Shown: positions 19,200 through 28,958, counted from the first letter of the stretch. The stretch: 64,000 bases of DNA from Aquimarina rhabdastrellae (GCA_947387485.1 CANDNT010000010.1:91351-155350); one strand, 5' to 3'. Notes: a model not told the origin generated them from the letters alone. Numbers and translations are program-made.

Positions 19200-20783
19200 T
19201 TATTTAACTCCAGATAATTTAACTAATAGATCATTTTTCTTTCCGTCAAAAGCTTCCATTAAAAAATCATTATTCACTCTAATGATTTTGCTCACTCTTA
19301 AATGCTCTAATCTAGCGTTTCTAATATCTCTACCTGTAAGCAATGGCTCTTTTTTTATTGTTCCTGTTGAATTATCTAATACAAATGCTGTTAAATACAA
19401 GAACTCTTTTTTTCCATCATAGTATTTTGTAGGAGTTTCTTTTAATTCTTTTTTAAGATTTGTAAAATCGTCTATAAATAACAAATAATATTTGTTTTTA
19501 TATTCAAATGGATAATACGACATACTTCCTTTACCTCTCATTCCCATCTGGGATTTTGGCATTTTATAAAGCCATGTCATTTCTCCATTGGTACTAAGTT
19601 TAAATGCATAAATATCGTTATAATAACTTCTAAACATCATTCTCCCTCCAGAAGAACTAGAACTTGAATGACGCGTTACATATCGTTGTTCTGCCAAAAC
19701 TATTTCACCACCATCCTGAGTAGAAAAAACAGCGTTGATCTTTAGATTTTCAAAATCTTGTTTATCTTTTTCTTTTTGAGTTCCTTCATTAATTCTTTCT
19801 GTTCTTTCTAATGCTAACTGTGATACTTTCTCCTCTGGAAATTTAATCATTTGAATAGCATCTTCGCTATCCTTAATATATTTCTTAAACATTCCTGTAG
19901 CAATAGCACTATTCTCTTTTGTTGTATATAAACCAATAACAGTCATTCCTTTTGCAGTATGATCAATAATTGCTTCTTGTACTAGATTAGCTCCTAGTTT
20001 GATAATTTGTGAGCTTAAATTTTGTTCTTCAGCATCAATCGTATATACCTTTGTTTTATAAATCTCTGTAGCTTTGTCTCTTTTCTTTACTTCTTCTGTA
20101 AAAATTGACGCGGTCATATAAAAGTTTCCTTGATTATCAACACTAAAATCTTCATTGGTAACTCTATCATCAACTACTTCGAGTACAAATTTCTTTTTCC
20201 ATTCTAATTCTAATCGATTATTAAAAACCTGAACAGCTATTTTACTCTTTTCATCTTCTTTGGATTTTAATTTATATACGATAACAATTTTATCTCCATT
20301 AGCTGATTTTTTTATTCCAAACTTATGAATACGCCCTCCCGAATCGAATTTATATGTACTTTGAAAAGAATAATTTGATGATACTCCATTCTTTTCATTA
20401 ATCAATTGAATAGGTGCTGTAATTGATTTATGAGATAACGAAATGAATTGTCCATATACTTTATTTTTATTGCTATAAAACAAAGCTGCCCTATTACCTA
20501 TTTTAGTAATTGTTTCAAAATCTCCTTTATCTTCAATAGCTTGTCTTAATTTTATATCTTCTTTTAAATCTGACAGTTTAAAACGTTGAAAAACAAAACC
20601 TTTTTTTGTTTTTTTTACGGATAACATATGCTCTCCATGAGCAACATAATAACTATTCAATCCTTTTTGATGTTTATATTTTTCTCCCATAGAAAACATA
20701 AAATCTTCAGACAATACAGGTCTTTGAGCTATTAGGTTTATCGGTAATATTATTAACATTAAGACTATAAGAATCTTTCTCAT
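19200..20783 (-). CDS. Exported protein of unknown function (beta-propeller-like)
   Basis: 527 residues from the ATG at 20783, which opens directly into a signal peptide MRKILIVLMLIILPINLIAQ; an upstream start at 20810 only adds a charged stub. The mature part is beta-rich with repeated motifs such as WLYKMP and YYLLFIDD, suggesting a propeller-like fold. A Ser/Gly patch (SSSSSGGRMMF) sits near 390. No catalytic motif is recognised. It is transcribed alone, converging on mutB. Confidence 0.65.
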   Translation of the reverse strand: MRKILIVLMLIILPINLIAQRPVLSEDFMFSMGEKYKHQKGLNSYYVAHGEHMLSVKKTKKGFVFQRFKLSDLKEDIKLRQAIEDKGDFETITKIGNRAALFYSNKNKVYGQFISLSHKSITAPIQLINEKNGVSSNYSFQSTYKFDSGGRIHKFGIKKSANGDKIVIVYKLKSKEDEKSKIAVQVFNNRLELEWKKKFVLEVVDDRVTNEDFSVDNQGNFYMTASIFTEEVKKRDKATEIYKTKVYTIDAEEQNLSSQIIKLGANLVQEAIIDHTAKGMTVIGLYTTKENSAIATGMFKKYIKDSEDAIQMIKFPEEKVSQLALERTERINEGTQKEKDKQDFENLKINAVFSTQDGGEIVLAEQRYVTRHSSSSSSGGRMMFRSYYNDIYAFKLSTNGEMTWLYKMPKSQMGMRGKGSMSYYPFEYKNKYYLLFIDDFTNLKKELKETPTKYYDGKKEFLYLTAFVLDNSTGTIKKEPLLTGRDIRNARLEHLRVSKIIRVNNDFLMEAFDGKKNDLLVKLSGVK

Positions 20784-21104
20784 TGGTTCACGTTTTTTAA
20801 AGCAATACAAATATAAGTTTTATATCATATGTACTATTTGCTTTTTGATTATGATACTGATTTTAAAACTATACATTTTATATTTTATTCTCATTCTTAC
20901 CTATCTTTTTTCAATATTATACTATTGAAACAAAAAACATGTATATTTTTTCAAAAATTAAGAAACTGTATTTCAGAAAGTTTCAAAAAAAACACTTTAA
21001 AAAAAGAAAAAAAACCTTAAAAATGTTGCACAAAACGTCCTTGTATTCTATATTTGCACCCGCATTACGGCGATAAGTAATGCATCGTTCTTAAGAATAC
21101 TAAC
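20784..21104. other. Intergenic region before the tRNA operon
   Basis: About 320 bp of A/T-rich DNA. The right part carries the tRNA promoter at 21026-21056; no gene is supported in the rest. Confidence 0.6.
21026..21056 (+). promoter_or_regulatory. Bacteroidetes-type promoter of the tRNA operon
   Basis: TTGC at 21026-21029, a 19-nt spacer, then TATATTTG at 21049-21056. This fits the Bacteroidetes sigma-70 consensus TTTG-N19-TAnnTTTG, with a perfect -7 box. It lies 48 nt before tRNA-Ser. Confidence 0.75.
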
Positions 21105-21186
21105 GGAGAGGTGGCAGAGTGGTAATGCAGCAGCCTGCTAAGCTGTCATCCTTAGGGATGCCCGGGTTCGAATCCCGGTCTCTCCG
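21105..21186 (+). tRNA. tRNA-Ser (anticodon GCU)
   Basis: Acceptor arms GGAGAGG/TCTCTCC pair with a G discriminator. The anticodon loop CTGCTAA gives GCU. A short variable arm and the T-arm CCGGGTTCGAATCCCGG are clear. No CCA is encoded. Confidence 0.93.
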
Positions 21187-21203
21187 CTTTTTATTTTACA
21201 CTT

Positions 21204-21278
21204 CGGGGTGTAGCGTAGCCCGGTCATCGCGCCTGCTTTGGGAGCAGGAGGTCGCAGGTTCGAATCCTGCCACCCCGA
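21204..21278 (+). tRNA. tRNA-Pro (anticodon UGG)
   Basis: Acceptor CGGGGTG/CACCCCG pairs perfectly. The anticodon arm CCTGC-TTTGGGA-GCAGG gives UGG. The T-arm is GCAGGTTCGAATCCTGC. It is the second gene of the tRNA operon. Confidence 0.95.
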
Positions 21279-21293
21279 CAAATAAGATCTAAT

Positions 21294-21367
21294 GGTCGCG
21301 TAGCTCAGCTGGATAGAGCATCTGCCTTCTAAGCAGACGGTCACAGGTTCGAATCCTGTCGCGATCA
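21294..21367 (+). tRNA. tRNA-Arg (anticodon UCU), integration target
   Basis: Acceptor GGTCGCG/CGCGATC (one G-U) with an A discriminator. The anticodon arm TCTGC-CTTCTAA-GCAGA gives UCU, reading AGA. The part from 21321 onward is repeated at 60523, showing that this gene is the attachment site of the island and was restored by the element on this side. Confidence 0.95.
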
Positions 21368-21410
21368 CAAAGCAAAACCTACTGATTTCCAGTAGGTTTC
21401 TTTGTTTTTA
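21321..21410 (+). repeat. attL: left copy of the 90-bp island direct repeat
   Basis: Matches 60523-60612 over 90 bp with two mismatches, both in the terminator loop. It covers tRNA-Arg from its anticodon stem to its 3' end plus the downstream terminator. The first 66 bp are identical, so crossover is expected there. Confidence 0.93.
21376..21409 (+). terminator. tRNA operon terminator
   Basis: AAACCTACTG pairs with CAGTAGGTTT around a short loop, followed by CTTTGTTTTT. The same hairpin is present in the right att copy. Confidence 0.85.
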
Positions 21411-21441
21411 TACACTTTACATTTTTTACGCTTTTTTCAAT

Positions 21442-21462
21442 TTGCCCGATTTTTGCCCGATT
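21442..21462 (+). repeat. Left candidate integrase arm-type site
   Basis: A 21-bp stretch containing TGCCCGATT twice is identical, in the same orientation, to 60402-60422 just upstream of the integrase gene. A site at each end of the element, each about 110-120 bp inside the att repeat, is what tyrosine integrase arm binding would look like. Confidence 0.6.
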
Positions 21463-21669
21463 TTTTGTGCTTCATGTAAGTCTTTATAAGCTTATTTTAA
21501 CATTAATTTTTTATATCATTTCTCCCATAACTTTTGGAATTGATCCTTGGTCCCTTTATTACTCACAAGAATTAAAAAACAATAAAATTGAATTATTTTC
21601 TGTTTTTACGGTTTTCCGTAAACAATTAAAATCATCATTTTTTACATTTATGATTTAATATTCTTTTTT

Positions 21670-22725
21670 ATGGTTATAAAATTTCTACAAGCTTTTAATG
21701 GAGATTCGATATGGATCAACCTAAAAGAAAATAATCAATCGCTTAACATATTAATTGACGGAGGAACGTCCACAACCTATTCATATAAGAGTAAAAAAGA
21801 TGGTAAAATAAAAGATGGAGATTTAAAAAAGCTCATCACTTTATTGAGAGATAAAAAGGAAAAATTAGATTTAGTTATCCTTACCCATATTGATGATGAT
21901 CATATCGATGGTTTTTTAAAATGGTTTAGTAAAGATCAATATGCAATTAATTGTATTAAAGAAGTCTGGTTTAATTCAGGAAAAAATATAAAAAAATACT
22001 TGAATGATCAAAAGTCAAAAATTGATGCTCTTAAATTTAAAGAGAAATCTACATTAACAAGTGTAAAACAAGGAGTAAATTTTGAAAAATATATAAAAGA
22101 CAAAGGTGTATGGAATGGTCGAATATTTAAACAAGAAGACATAATTCCATGGAATAATATCACATTCAGAGTTTTGTCACCAAATGACTCTAAACTTAAT
22201 AAACTACTTGAAAAATGGGAGGAAAAAGCTCCTGATTCTTTATTAGATACATCTAGAAAAAATGATTATAAGAAAACATATAAAGAGCTAATCAAAAACG
22301 ATGAATTTAAAGAAGATAAAAGTCCTTATAATGGAAGCTCAATAGCTTTTATTCTTAATTATAAAAATTCTAATTTCTTATTCTTAGGTGATGCACATCC
22401 AACAGTAATAGTTAATGAGCTTAAAAAATTAAAATATAGTGAAAGTAATAAATTAAAAGTTGATTTTGTCAAATTATCTCATCACGGTAGTCAAAAAAAT
22501 ACTTCAATAGAACTTCTTAAACTTATTGAGACTGAAAAGTATATAATCAGCACAAATGGAGATCTTCATAATCATCCAGATAAATTAACCCTAGCAAGGA
22601 TAATTCAAAATAATTCTAAAGCAAAGTTATACTTCAATTATCCTCAACTGATTAAAAAAATAATTATGGAAGAAGATATGCAAGATTACCCTAATGTTGA
22701 ATATTTAGATGTAAAAACGTTATAG
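21670..22725 (+). CDS. ComEC/Rec2-like MBL-fold hydrolase of an ABC-3C-type operon
   Basis: 351 residues of metallo-beta-lactamase fold. The metal motif HIDDDHIDG lies near 73-81, the bridging Asp in LGDAHP near 239, and SHHGSQKNTS near 270. The layout resembles the ComEC/Rec2 branch, whose members are nucleases or phosphodiesterases, but no ComEC membrane domain is present. It is the first gene of four tightly packed genes (4 nt to the protease). In ABC-three-component conflict systems such hydrolases are effector candidates. Substrate unknown; nucleic acid is the likely guess. Confidence 0.8.
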   Translation: MVIKFLQAFNGDSIWINLKENNQSLNILIDGGTSTTYSYKSKKDGKIKDGDLKKLITLLRDKKEKLDLVILTHIDDDHIDGFLKWFSKDQYAINCIKEVWFNSGKNIKKYLNDQKSKIDALKFKEKSTLTSVKQGVNFEKYIKDKGVWNGRIFKQEDIIPWNNITFRVLSPNDSKLNKLLEKWEEKAPDSLLDTSRKNDYKKTYKELIKNDEFKEDKSPYNGSSIAFILNYKNSNFLFLGDAHPTVIVNELKKLKYSESNKLKVDFVKLSHHGSQKNTSIELLKLIETEKYIISTNGDLHNHPDKLTLARIIQNNSKAKLYFNYPQLIKKIIMEEDMQDYPNVEYLDVKTL

Positions 22726-22729
22726 GGTT

Positions 22730-24001
22730 ATGGTTGACGAATTACAATTGTTTACTGTAAAAATTGCTAATGGGAGTGGTTGTCTATTTCAGCCATTAAG
22801 TGATAATTATAGTTATGTTTTAACAGCTAAACATGTTATAGAAGACGAGGAGAATTTAGAAATAATTAGACAATTTATAAATATAGAAGGACAACAAATA
22901 AATGAAGAAATAGATATACTTGAACCTCCATATTTACATAGCGACCCTAATAAAGATGCAGCAATAGTAAAAGTTAAAAAAGTTAAAAACTTAACACCTA
23001 TCCTAAGAGTTGATTTAAACTCTATCGAAAAAAACAATTGGTATTTATGTGGGCATCCTGAATCAAGAGAGGAGAATAATTTTTCATATAGAAAGAATAA
23101 ATTAGCTCTACTGAATCCAGTCAACAACTATATTGAGGCTGAAATAGAAAAGAATGTTAATCATTCTGAAATAGTAGGTCAATCTGGTGGAGGTATAATT
23201 AAAATAGAAAACTCATGTTTTCTATTAGCTGGAGTGCAAAAAAAAATGGCTGCTAAAGATGAACAAGAGTCTCTTTCTAGAATTCATTTCGCACCATTAA
23301 CATTTTTCGATGAGATTGTAGAAAAAAATAAAGATAAACTATCTCAACTCTTCCCTCCTTATATTGGAACTTTCAATTTTTTATTAAAAGAAATTTTTCC
23401 CTTACCGAATCTCTTAGTAAAAGCTGACTTAATAAAACAAACTTTGAACTCAATTTCAAAGAAAGTTTGCGAAGGCGCTAAGCCTGAAAAAATAATCAAT
23501 GATTACACTGGTGATTTCTTAGTAAAAGGAACCCCAAAACATATCATCTATCATAAAACCTTATGGAAGTCATTATTAGAATTTTTTACAATAATAAAAT
23601 TGTATGAGGAAGATATAGCATTAAATGATTTAGCTAGTATTCACAAGAGAAGAAAGATGTTAATTGTAGATGCAGATAAATGGACAATGAAGTTAGAAGA
23701 TATTTATAAATCAGATTTATCTGAAATAGAAAAAGGAGGCACTATAGTGGTATGCGCAACAAATGAAGTAGAAACCAATAAAACAGAAATACTACCAGAT
23801 GAATTAGTTGTTATCGATATATCAACACCAATTGATGAAATGAATATTAGTAGTACTGTAGAAGACCCTTTTAGAGATTTAAGGCTAGTAAATATTTTTA
23901 AATTTCAAGATCATGTAATTAATAATGCATTTGAATTAGCTAGTATCAACAGTATTAATTCTAAGTCAAAAATTAAATTATTAACTGATGGAATCATTTA
24001 A
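22730..24001 (+). CDS. Trypsin-like serine protease with C-terminal ABC-3C-type domain
   Basis: 423 residues. The N-terminal half is a chymotrypsin-fold protease with the triad visible: His in LTAKHVIED near 38, Asp in KDAAIVKV near 76 and Ser in GQSGGGI near 151. No signal peptide is present, so it acts in the cytoplasm. The C-terminal half (about 215-423) is an unrelated alpha/beta region that by position corresponds to the partner-binding C-terminal domain of ABC-three-component effectors. It overlaps the next gene by 14 nt. Inference: a latent protease released or activated by the ATPase sensor. Confidence 0.8.
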   Translation: MVDELQLFTVKIANGSGCLFQPLSDNYSYVLTAKHVIEDEENLEIIRQFINIEGQQINEEIDILEPPYLHSDPNKDAAIVKVKKVKNLTPILRVDLNSIEKNNWYLCGHPESREENNFSYRKNKLALLNPVNNYIEAEIEKNVNHSEIVGQSGGGIIKIENSCFLLAGVQKKMAAKDEQESLSRIHFAPLTFFDEIVEKNKDKLSQLFPPYIGTFNFLLKEIFPLPNLLVKADLIKQTLNSISKKVCEGAKPEKIINDYTGDFLVKGTPKHIIYHKTLWKSLLEFFTIIKLYEEDIALNDLASIHKRRKMLIVDADKWTMKLEDIYKSDLSEIEKGGTIVVCATNEVETNKTEILPDELVVIDISTPIDEMNISSTVEDPFRDLRLVNIFKFQDHVINNAFELASINSINSKSKIKLLTDGII

Positions 24002-24548
24002 GAAAATAAACCCCGAATCGGAAATAATTAAGGAGATACATAAAAGCTTTGACCTCGAAAATATAGTTATTGGAACTTTCAATTTTGGAGATGATATTCC
24101 AACTCTATTTGTACAATTCAAAAGTAATAATGACTTGGAAGCTAATTGGAAAGATTTTAACAATTTTATAACAGTTGAATACCTTTTAAAACTGAAAAAC
24201 GAATTTTCAAAATGGAATACTTATCTATTCTATATTGTTAATCAAGCAATTCCGAAATCTGTTAAGTATAAAATAGAAAACAATAAGTTTAGCACAAGAA
24301 AAATTGTAGTTGAATGTGAAGACACTGAAATTAATTCTGAAACAATTCAGCAAATAATATCAGAGTACATTGTTAATGATAACATAGAATTTAAAGTAAA
24401 AAAGAAAGAAGTTGAAGATTTTATTAAGAACTCATTTATTAATTCAGCAATAGAGCAATCATCTATTAAAGAGTTAAAGAAAATAAAGGAAGAGAATTTA
24501 GTAGAAGTATTAAGTAAACTAGAAATAGAATTGAAAAATGAAGATTAA
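23988..24548 (+). CDS. ABC-3C middle component-like small protein
   Basis: 186 residues with no recognised catalytic motif: mixed alpha/beta N-terminus and a Lys/Glu-rich helical C-terminus. It overlaps the protease gene by 14 nt and the ATPase gene by 11 nt, so it is translationally coupled to both. The position between an effector gene and a Rad50-like ATPase is that of the 'middle component' of ABC-three-component systems. The assignment rests on context and size, not on a motif. Confidence 0.6.
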   Translation: MESFKKINPESEIIKEIHKSFDLENIVIGTFNFGDDIPTLFVQFKSNNDLEANWKDFNNFITVEYLLKLKNEFSKWNTYLFYIVNQAIPKSVKYKIENNKFSTRKIVVECEDTEINSETIQQIISEYIVNDNIEFKVKKKEVEDFIKNSFINSAIEQSSIKELKKIKEENLVEVLSKLEIELKNED

Positions 24549-27500
24549 AAAAGTAGAAATACAGGCTTTTAGAGCTTATGATAAAGCAGAGCATGGAACT
24601 TTTGACTTTAAAATAAAAGAAGGTGAACAGTATGCCGATTTTATTTCGTTATACGCTCCAAATGGTTTTGGTAAAACTTCATTTTACGATGCAATTGAAT
24701 ATAGTTATACAAATAATATAGATAGATTATTAAAGAATTCTAATAATAAAGGCATAGCCAAATCAGAGAAAAATTTAAAAGATAAAAACAAACAATTTAT
24801 ACTTAGAAATAGGAAGTCAAGTTCAGAATTAAACAGTTACGTTAAATTATTTACAACAGATTCTAAAGAACCTATAATAGAAAAAGAAATAAAGGAACCA
24901 AGACTTGGAGGATCAGATTTTAAGTTCGATGATAAATTAACAAAGAATAAATATTTCCAGGAGGTTATTCTATCTCAAGATTGGATAAGTGGATTTTTGA
25001 AAGAAGATAAACCAGAAGATAGATATGAAACTTTTATTAAATACTTTGGAAATAAGGAATTAGATGAATACCGCAAGAATTTGGTTTTATTGAATCAACA
25101 GAATGAAAAAGAAATTAAGAAATTGACTGTTGAGTTAGATGGTGTTCAATTAGAGTTAAATTTTGATGGAGATCAAGAAATTCTATCGAAAATAAATGAA
25201 AAAATAAGTGAATTAAACTCAAAGACTACTTTATTTCAAACTATAGATAGACAAACATCTGAAACAGATATTTTAAATCTTTCAAATTCTATATCCGAAC
25301 GCTTAAATACTATTCAATTTGAGAATAAAAAAAATGAAAAATTAATTTTAAGTTTTAGTGAGCTTATTAATGGTAATGATAAGCATTTAAGCTATCAGCA
25401 GTTTCTGATAAAATTAGAGGAGTTAGCAAGATTTTTGAATAGGAAAGAAGAACTAGTTTTTATATTAAATCAATTTAAAGATTTAAAAAAGAAAAGTATT
25501 GAATTAAACTCTATCAAGGAAAATAACAAACAAGTTTTAAAAGAAAAAGAACAGAAAGAGAAAATATTAAGTCTTTTTAATAAATATCAGGAAATTGTTG
25601 ATCTTATTAAAAAGAAAAAAGCAAGTATTACACAATTAGATAATGATACTAATATTTTAGATGAAAAAATTAAAGATCAAAAGACTGAAGAATCAATACT
25701 GAATATTCAAATTGAAAATATTCAAAAAGAAATTGAAAATTTAACTAGTACTATAAATGAATTACCTTCAATTAAAGAAAATATTCTTAATACTAAAAAT
25801 ACAGTTCAGGCTTTAAGTAAGAAGATAAATACTAAATTAAAAGACTTAGAAACATTAACTGGCAATATTCAATTGTTAGACTTGGAAATAAATGATTTTA
25901 AAGAAGCTTTTAAAAATATTGAAGAAAATATATTTCCCTCAGAATATGATAAAAACTTTGAAAACTATTCGTATTTATTATCAGATAGAAAGAAATTTAA
26001 AAAGGATCTAGAAAAAGAAAATAAAAAGTTAAAAGAGAAAAATAAAAAATTTAGTGATCAAAATAATTTTCAAAAAGAGCTCGAAAATTTTATTGAAAAA
26101 GGTTTATTCATTATTAATAATAGAAAGGAAAATACTTGTCCTCTGTGTACTCAAGAATATGAATCGTATAATAGCTTAGCAGATAAAGTAATTAATAACT
26201 CTCTGTTATCTCAGAGATCCATTTCTCTCTTAAATGATATAAATGAAATAGAAAGTACTATAAGTAGTATATCTAAAGATTTAGAAAAAGTAACTTTAGA
26301 TATCACTAAGACTGTTCAACAAGATATTTCTAAAAGAGTGTCAAAGCTTAATGATTTAAAAAAAGAAAAACTTGAAGTAGATAAGGGTAAAATTGAATTG
26401 GAGAACGAATTTAAAGAATCTTCAAAACATCTTACAAAACTAAATAGTTCAATATCAAATAAAACTATTGATGAGTATGAAAAATGGGCTAAAGAGCAAA
26501 AAGGTAAATTAAGTAAAAGAGAACAAGGTTTTCTAGAAAATTTATCCAAAATTAAAGAGAAGTTAAATGAAAATGGGGAGCAAAGTCTAATTATTAAAGA
26601 AAAGATTATGCTACTTAGAAAAGAAATAGAAGAATTAAATAAAATAGAAGAGTTTAATAAAGTCAAAGAATTTTATTTAGAAAATTATCCTAATAATGAT
26701 GTTAATAGTAAGTTTATTCAAACGGATCTTGATAGATTATCTATAGATATTGAGAAAAACTCAAATAAAATTGATGTTTTAAAAGAAGAGATTAAGAATT
26801 TAGAAAAGGAATTATTAACTAAAGATGAAAGCATTAGTGAGGAAGAATTAAACAACCTTCAGGAATCAATTGATAAATTATCTAAACAACTTAATATTTA
26901 TAAAGATCATGTTAAGCAAGTATCTAATATAGACTTAAATATATCTAAAAAAGAAAAATTTATAAATGATATCAATAAATTAAAAGAATCGAAGAAAAAT
27001 AGTATAAATATTAACCTAGGAGAAGAGAAGAATCTTGAATTGTTGTCTAAATTAAAAGATAATGTGATTCCTTATTTAAAATTTAAAGAGTTTAAACAAA
27101 AGGAAGAAGATATTAAATCAAGAATACAATTCTTAAATTCTAAAGTCAAAAAAAACTTAACAGAAGAAAAAGTTAAAGTTTCTGAATATCTAGAAAAACA
27201 AATTAAATCTTTCTTCTTTGAAGATTTAATTAATGATCTATATAAGAGAATAGATCCACACCCAGATTATAAAAAAGTAAAATTTATACCAGACTTTAAA
27301 GATAGTAATAAACCAAAATTGAACGTTTGCGTGTATCAAGAGAAAGATAACACAAACTTTATTATACCAAATCTATACTTTAGTCAAGCACAGTTAAATA
27401 TTTTAAGTTTATGTATTTTTCTAGCTAAAGCTTTAAATGCTAAGGATGATGATGATAAACCGATAGAATGCATCTTTATCGATGATCCAATTCAATCAAT

Positions 27501-27687
27501 GGATAGTATTAATATTTTATCAACTATTGATCTATTAAGAAGTATTATTGTTAATCAGAAAAAACAAATAATACTATCAACTCATGATGAGAACTTCCAT
27601 AATCTGTTAAAGAAAAAAATCCCATCTAATTTGTTTAAATCAAAATTTATGGAGTTGGAGACTTTTGGTAAAGTAAAAAGAGAATAA
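24538..27687 (+). CDS. SMC/Rad50-like ABC ATPase of the conflict operon
   Basis: 1049 residues. Walker A NGFGKTSFYDAIEY lies near 41, followed by long Lys/Glu/Asn-rich coiled coils around a zinc hook CPLCTQEY near 535. The C-terminal half has a divergent signature YFSQAQLNILSLCIFLAKAL, Walker B CIFIDDPIQSMDS and H-loop STHDENFHN. The FSQAQ variant of LSGGQ and the DDP Walker B are typical of defence-associated ABC ATPases rather than of SbcC. It probably senses nucleic acid structures and gates the protease and hydrolase. The ORF is intact and ends where the IS remnant begins. Confidence 0.88.
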   Translation: MKIKKVEIQAFRAYDKAEHGTFDFKIKEGEQYADFISLYAPNGFGKTSFYDAIEYSYTNNIDRLLKNSNNKGIAKSEKNLKDKNKQFILRNRKSSSELNSYVKLFTTDSKEPIIEKEIKEPRLGGSDFKFDDKLTKNKYFQEVILSQDWISGFLKEDKPEDRYETFIKYFGNKELDEYRKNLVLLNQQNEKEIKKLTVELDGVQLELNFDGDQEILSKINEKISELNSKTTLFQTIDRQTSETDILNLSNSISERLNTIQFENKKNEKLILSFSELINGNDKHLSYQQFLIKLEELARFLNRKEELVFILNQFKDLKKKSIELNSIKENNKQVLKEKEQKEKILSLFNKYQEIVDLIKKKKASITQLDNDTNILDEKIKDQKTEESILNIQIENIQKEIENLTSTINELPSIKENILNTKNTVQALSKKINTKLKDLETLTGNIQLLDLEINDFKEAFKNIEENIFPSEYDKNFENYSYLLSDRKKFKKDLEKENKKLKEKNKKFSDQNNFQKELENFIEKGLFIINNRKENTCPLCTQEYESYNSLADKVINNSLLSQRSISLLNDINEIESTISSISKDLEKVTLDITKTVQQDISKRVSKLNDLKKEKLEVDKGKIELENEFKESSKHLTKLNSSISNKTIDEYEKWAKEQKGKLSKREQGFLENLSKIKEKLNENGEQSLIIKEKIMLLRKEIEELNKIEEFNKVKEFYLENYPNNDVNSKFIQTDLDRLSIDIEKNSNKIDVLKEEIKNLEKELLTKDESISEEELNNLQESIDKLSKQLNIYKDHVKQVSNIDLNISKKEKFINDINKLKESKKNSININLGEEKNLELLSKLKDNVIPYLKFKEFKQKEEDIKSRIQFLNSKVKKNLTEEKVKVSEYLEKQIKSFFFEDLINDLYKRIDPHPDYKKVKFIPDFKDSNKPKLNVCVYQEKDNTNFIIPNLYFSQAQLNILSLCIFLAKALNAKDDDDKPIECIFIDDPIQSMDSINILSTIDLLRSIIVNQKKQIILSTHDENFHNLLKKKIPSNLFKSKFMELETFGKVKRE

Positions 27688-28887
27688 GTGCTAGCTTTCT
27701 TAAAAATGGGGAGTACTATATTTCTAAAACAATTTAACAACGGATCTGAGTTAACTCATTTTTTAGAAGAGCTTCATAAACGAGGAGTAGAAAAGATTTT
27801 AGAGGGAGAATTAGATGCACATTTAAATCATGAGAAGTACCAAAAGAGTATCAGCGGTAACGTTCGTAATGGTTATTCAAAAAAGAAATTAAGAACAACA
27901 TTAGAAGAGACAGAAATACAAGTTCCTAGAGATAGAAAAGGTAGTTTTACTCCTATGCTTGTCAAAAAAAGAGAAAGCACTTCTGATGGGGTTGAAAACA
28001 TTATTATCTCACTCTATGCCAAAGGTATGAGTGTAAGTGATATTGAAGAACAAATAGAAGAGCTATATGGCTTTACTATCTCTACATCTACCATATCACG
28101 TATTACTGATAAAATCACCAGTGATATTATAGCTTGGAAAAATAGACCTTTGGAGTCTACTTATTTAGTTGTCTGGATGGACGGCATAGTATTTAAGGTA
28201 AGGGATAATTCTAAGATGGTCAACAAAACCATCTATATAGCAGTAGGATTAAGAACAGATGGGAAGAAAGAAGTATTAGGATTATGGTTAGGTAAGAGTG
28301 AATCCTCAGCCTTTTGGATGACTGTCTTAACTGATATTAGGGCCAGAGGAACTCAAGATATATTAATAACTGCTACAGACAATTTAAATGGATTTACGGA
28401 TACTATTAAAACAGTTTTTCCAAATTCAACTACTCAAACATTTGTAGTTCACCAAATTAGAAACTCCTGTAGATATGTGGTGTGGAAAGACAAAAAGGCC
28501 TTTTCCCTCGATATGAAGCAAATCTATACAGCTCCCACCAAAGAAGCTGCTAAAGCTGCTTTAAAAGACTTTAAAGTCAAGTAGAACTCTAAGTATTCGT
28601 ATGCCATAAAAAGTTGGGAAAACAACTGGGATAAACTTACAGTATTCTTTGATTTTCCTATTGAAATAAGAACTATAATATACACTACTAATCTTATTGA
28701 AAATTTGAATGGAAAAATAAGAAATTACACCAAAAATAAACTCTCATACCCAACAGATGATGCCGTTGTAAAATCCGTATTTTTAGCCTTAAGAGAAAGT
28801 ACTAAAAAATGGACAATGCCTGTTAGAAATTGAGGCGTTATACTTAATCAATTTTTAGCTATATTCGAAAACAGGATTAAATTATAA
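27688..28887 (+). pseudogene. IS256-family transposase, two in-frame stops
   Basis: The frame encodes a Mutator-type DDE transposase: VEKILEGELDAHLNH near the start, the VVWMDGIVFKVRDNSK block with the first Asp, ITATDNLNGF with the second, and [13 protein letters not shown] with the Glu. It is broken by TAG at 28582 and TGA at 28831. Both sit where relatives have Trp (before [11 protein letters not shown], and in PVRN-stop-GVILNQF), so each is a single G-to-A change from TGG. The frame otherwise continues to TAA at 28885. The family-like region starts immediately after the upstream ATPase gene and no left inverted repeat is visible, so the left end is probably deleted. Confidence 0.9.
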
Positions 28888-28913
28888 TTACTTAACCCTG
28901 ATATTTTAAACTT

Positions 28914-28937
28914 ACACACTTTTTTGGATAGTGTCAA
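28914..28937 (+). repeat. Candidate right end of the IS256-like element
   Basis: ACACACTTTTTTGGATAGTG lies about 27 nt after the transposase stop and has the look of an IS256-type terminal repeat. No matching copy is seen on the left, so the end is provisional. Confidence 0.35.
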
Positions 28938-28958
28938 TATATAATTTGTTTTAATTAA

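Noticed and set aside
21138..21368. Minus-strand frame across the tRNA cluster
   Set aside because: It is antisense to three clear tRNA genes; the frame is a chance product of tRNA sequence.
21467..21658. Short plus-strand frame at the left end of the island
   Set aside because: It is AT-rich with no good start or coding signal, and it lies next to the integrase arm site; treated as non-coding.
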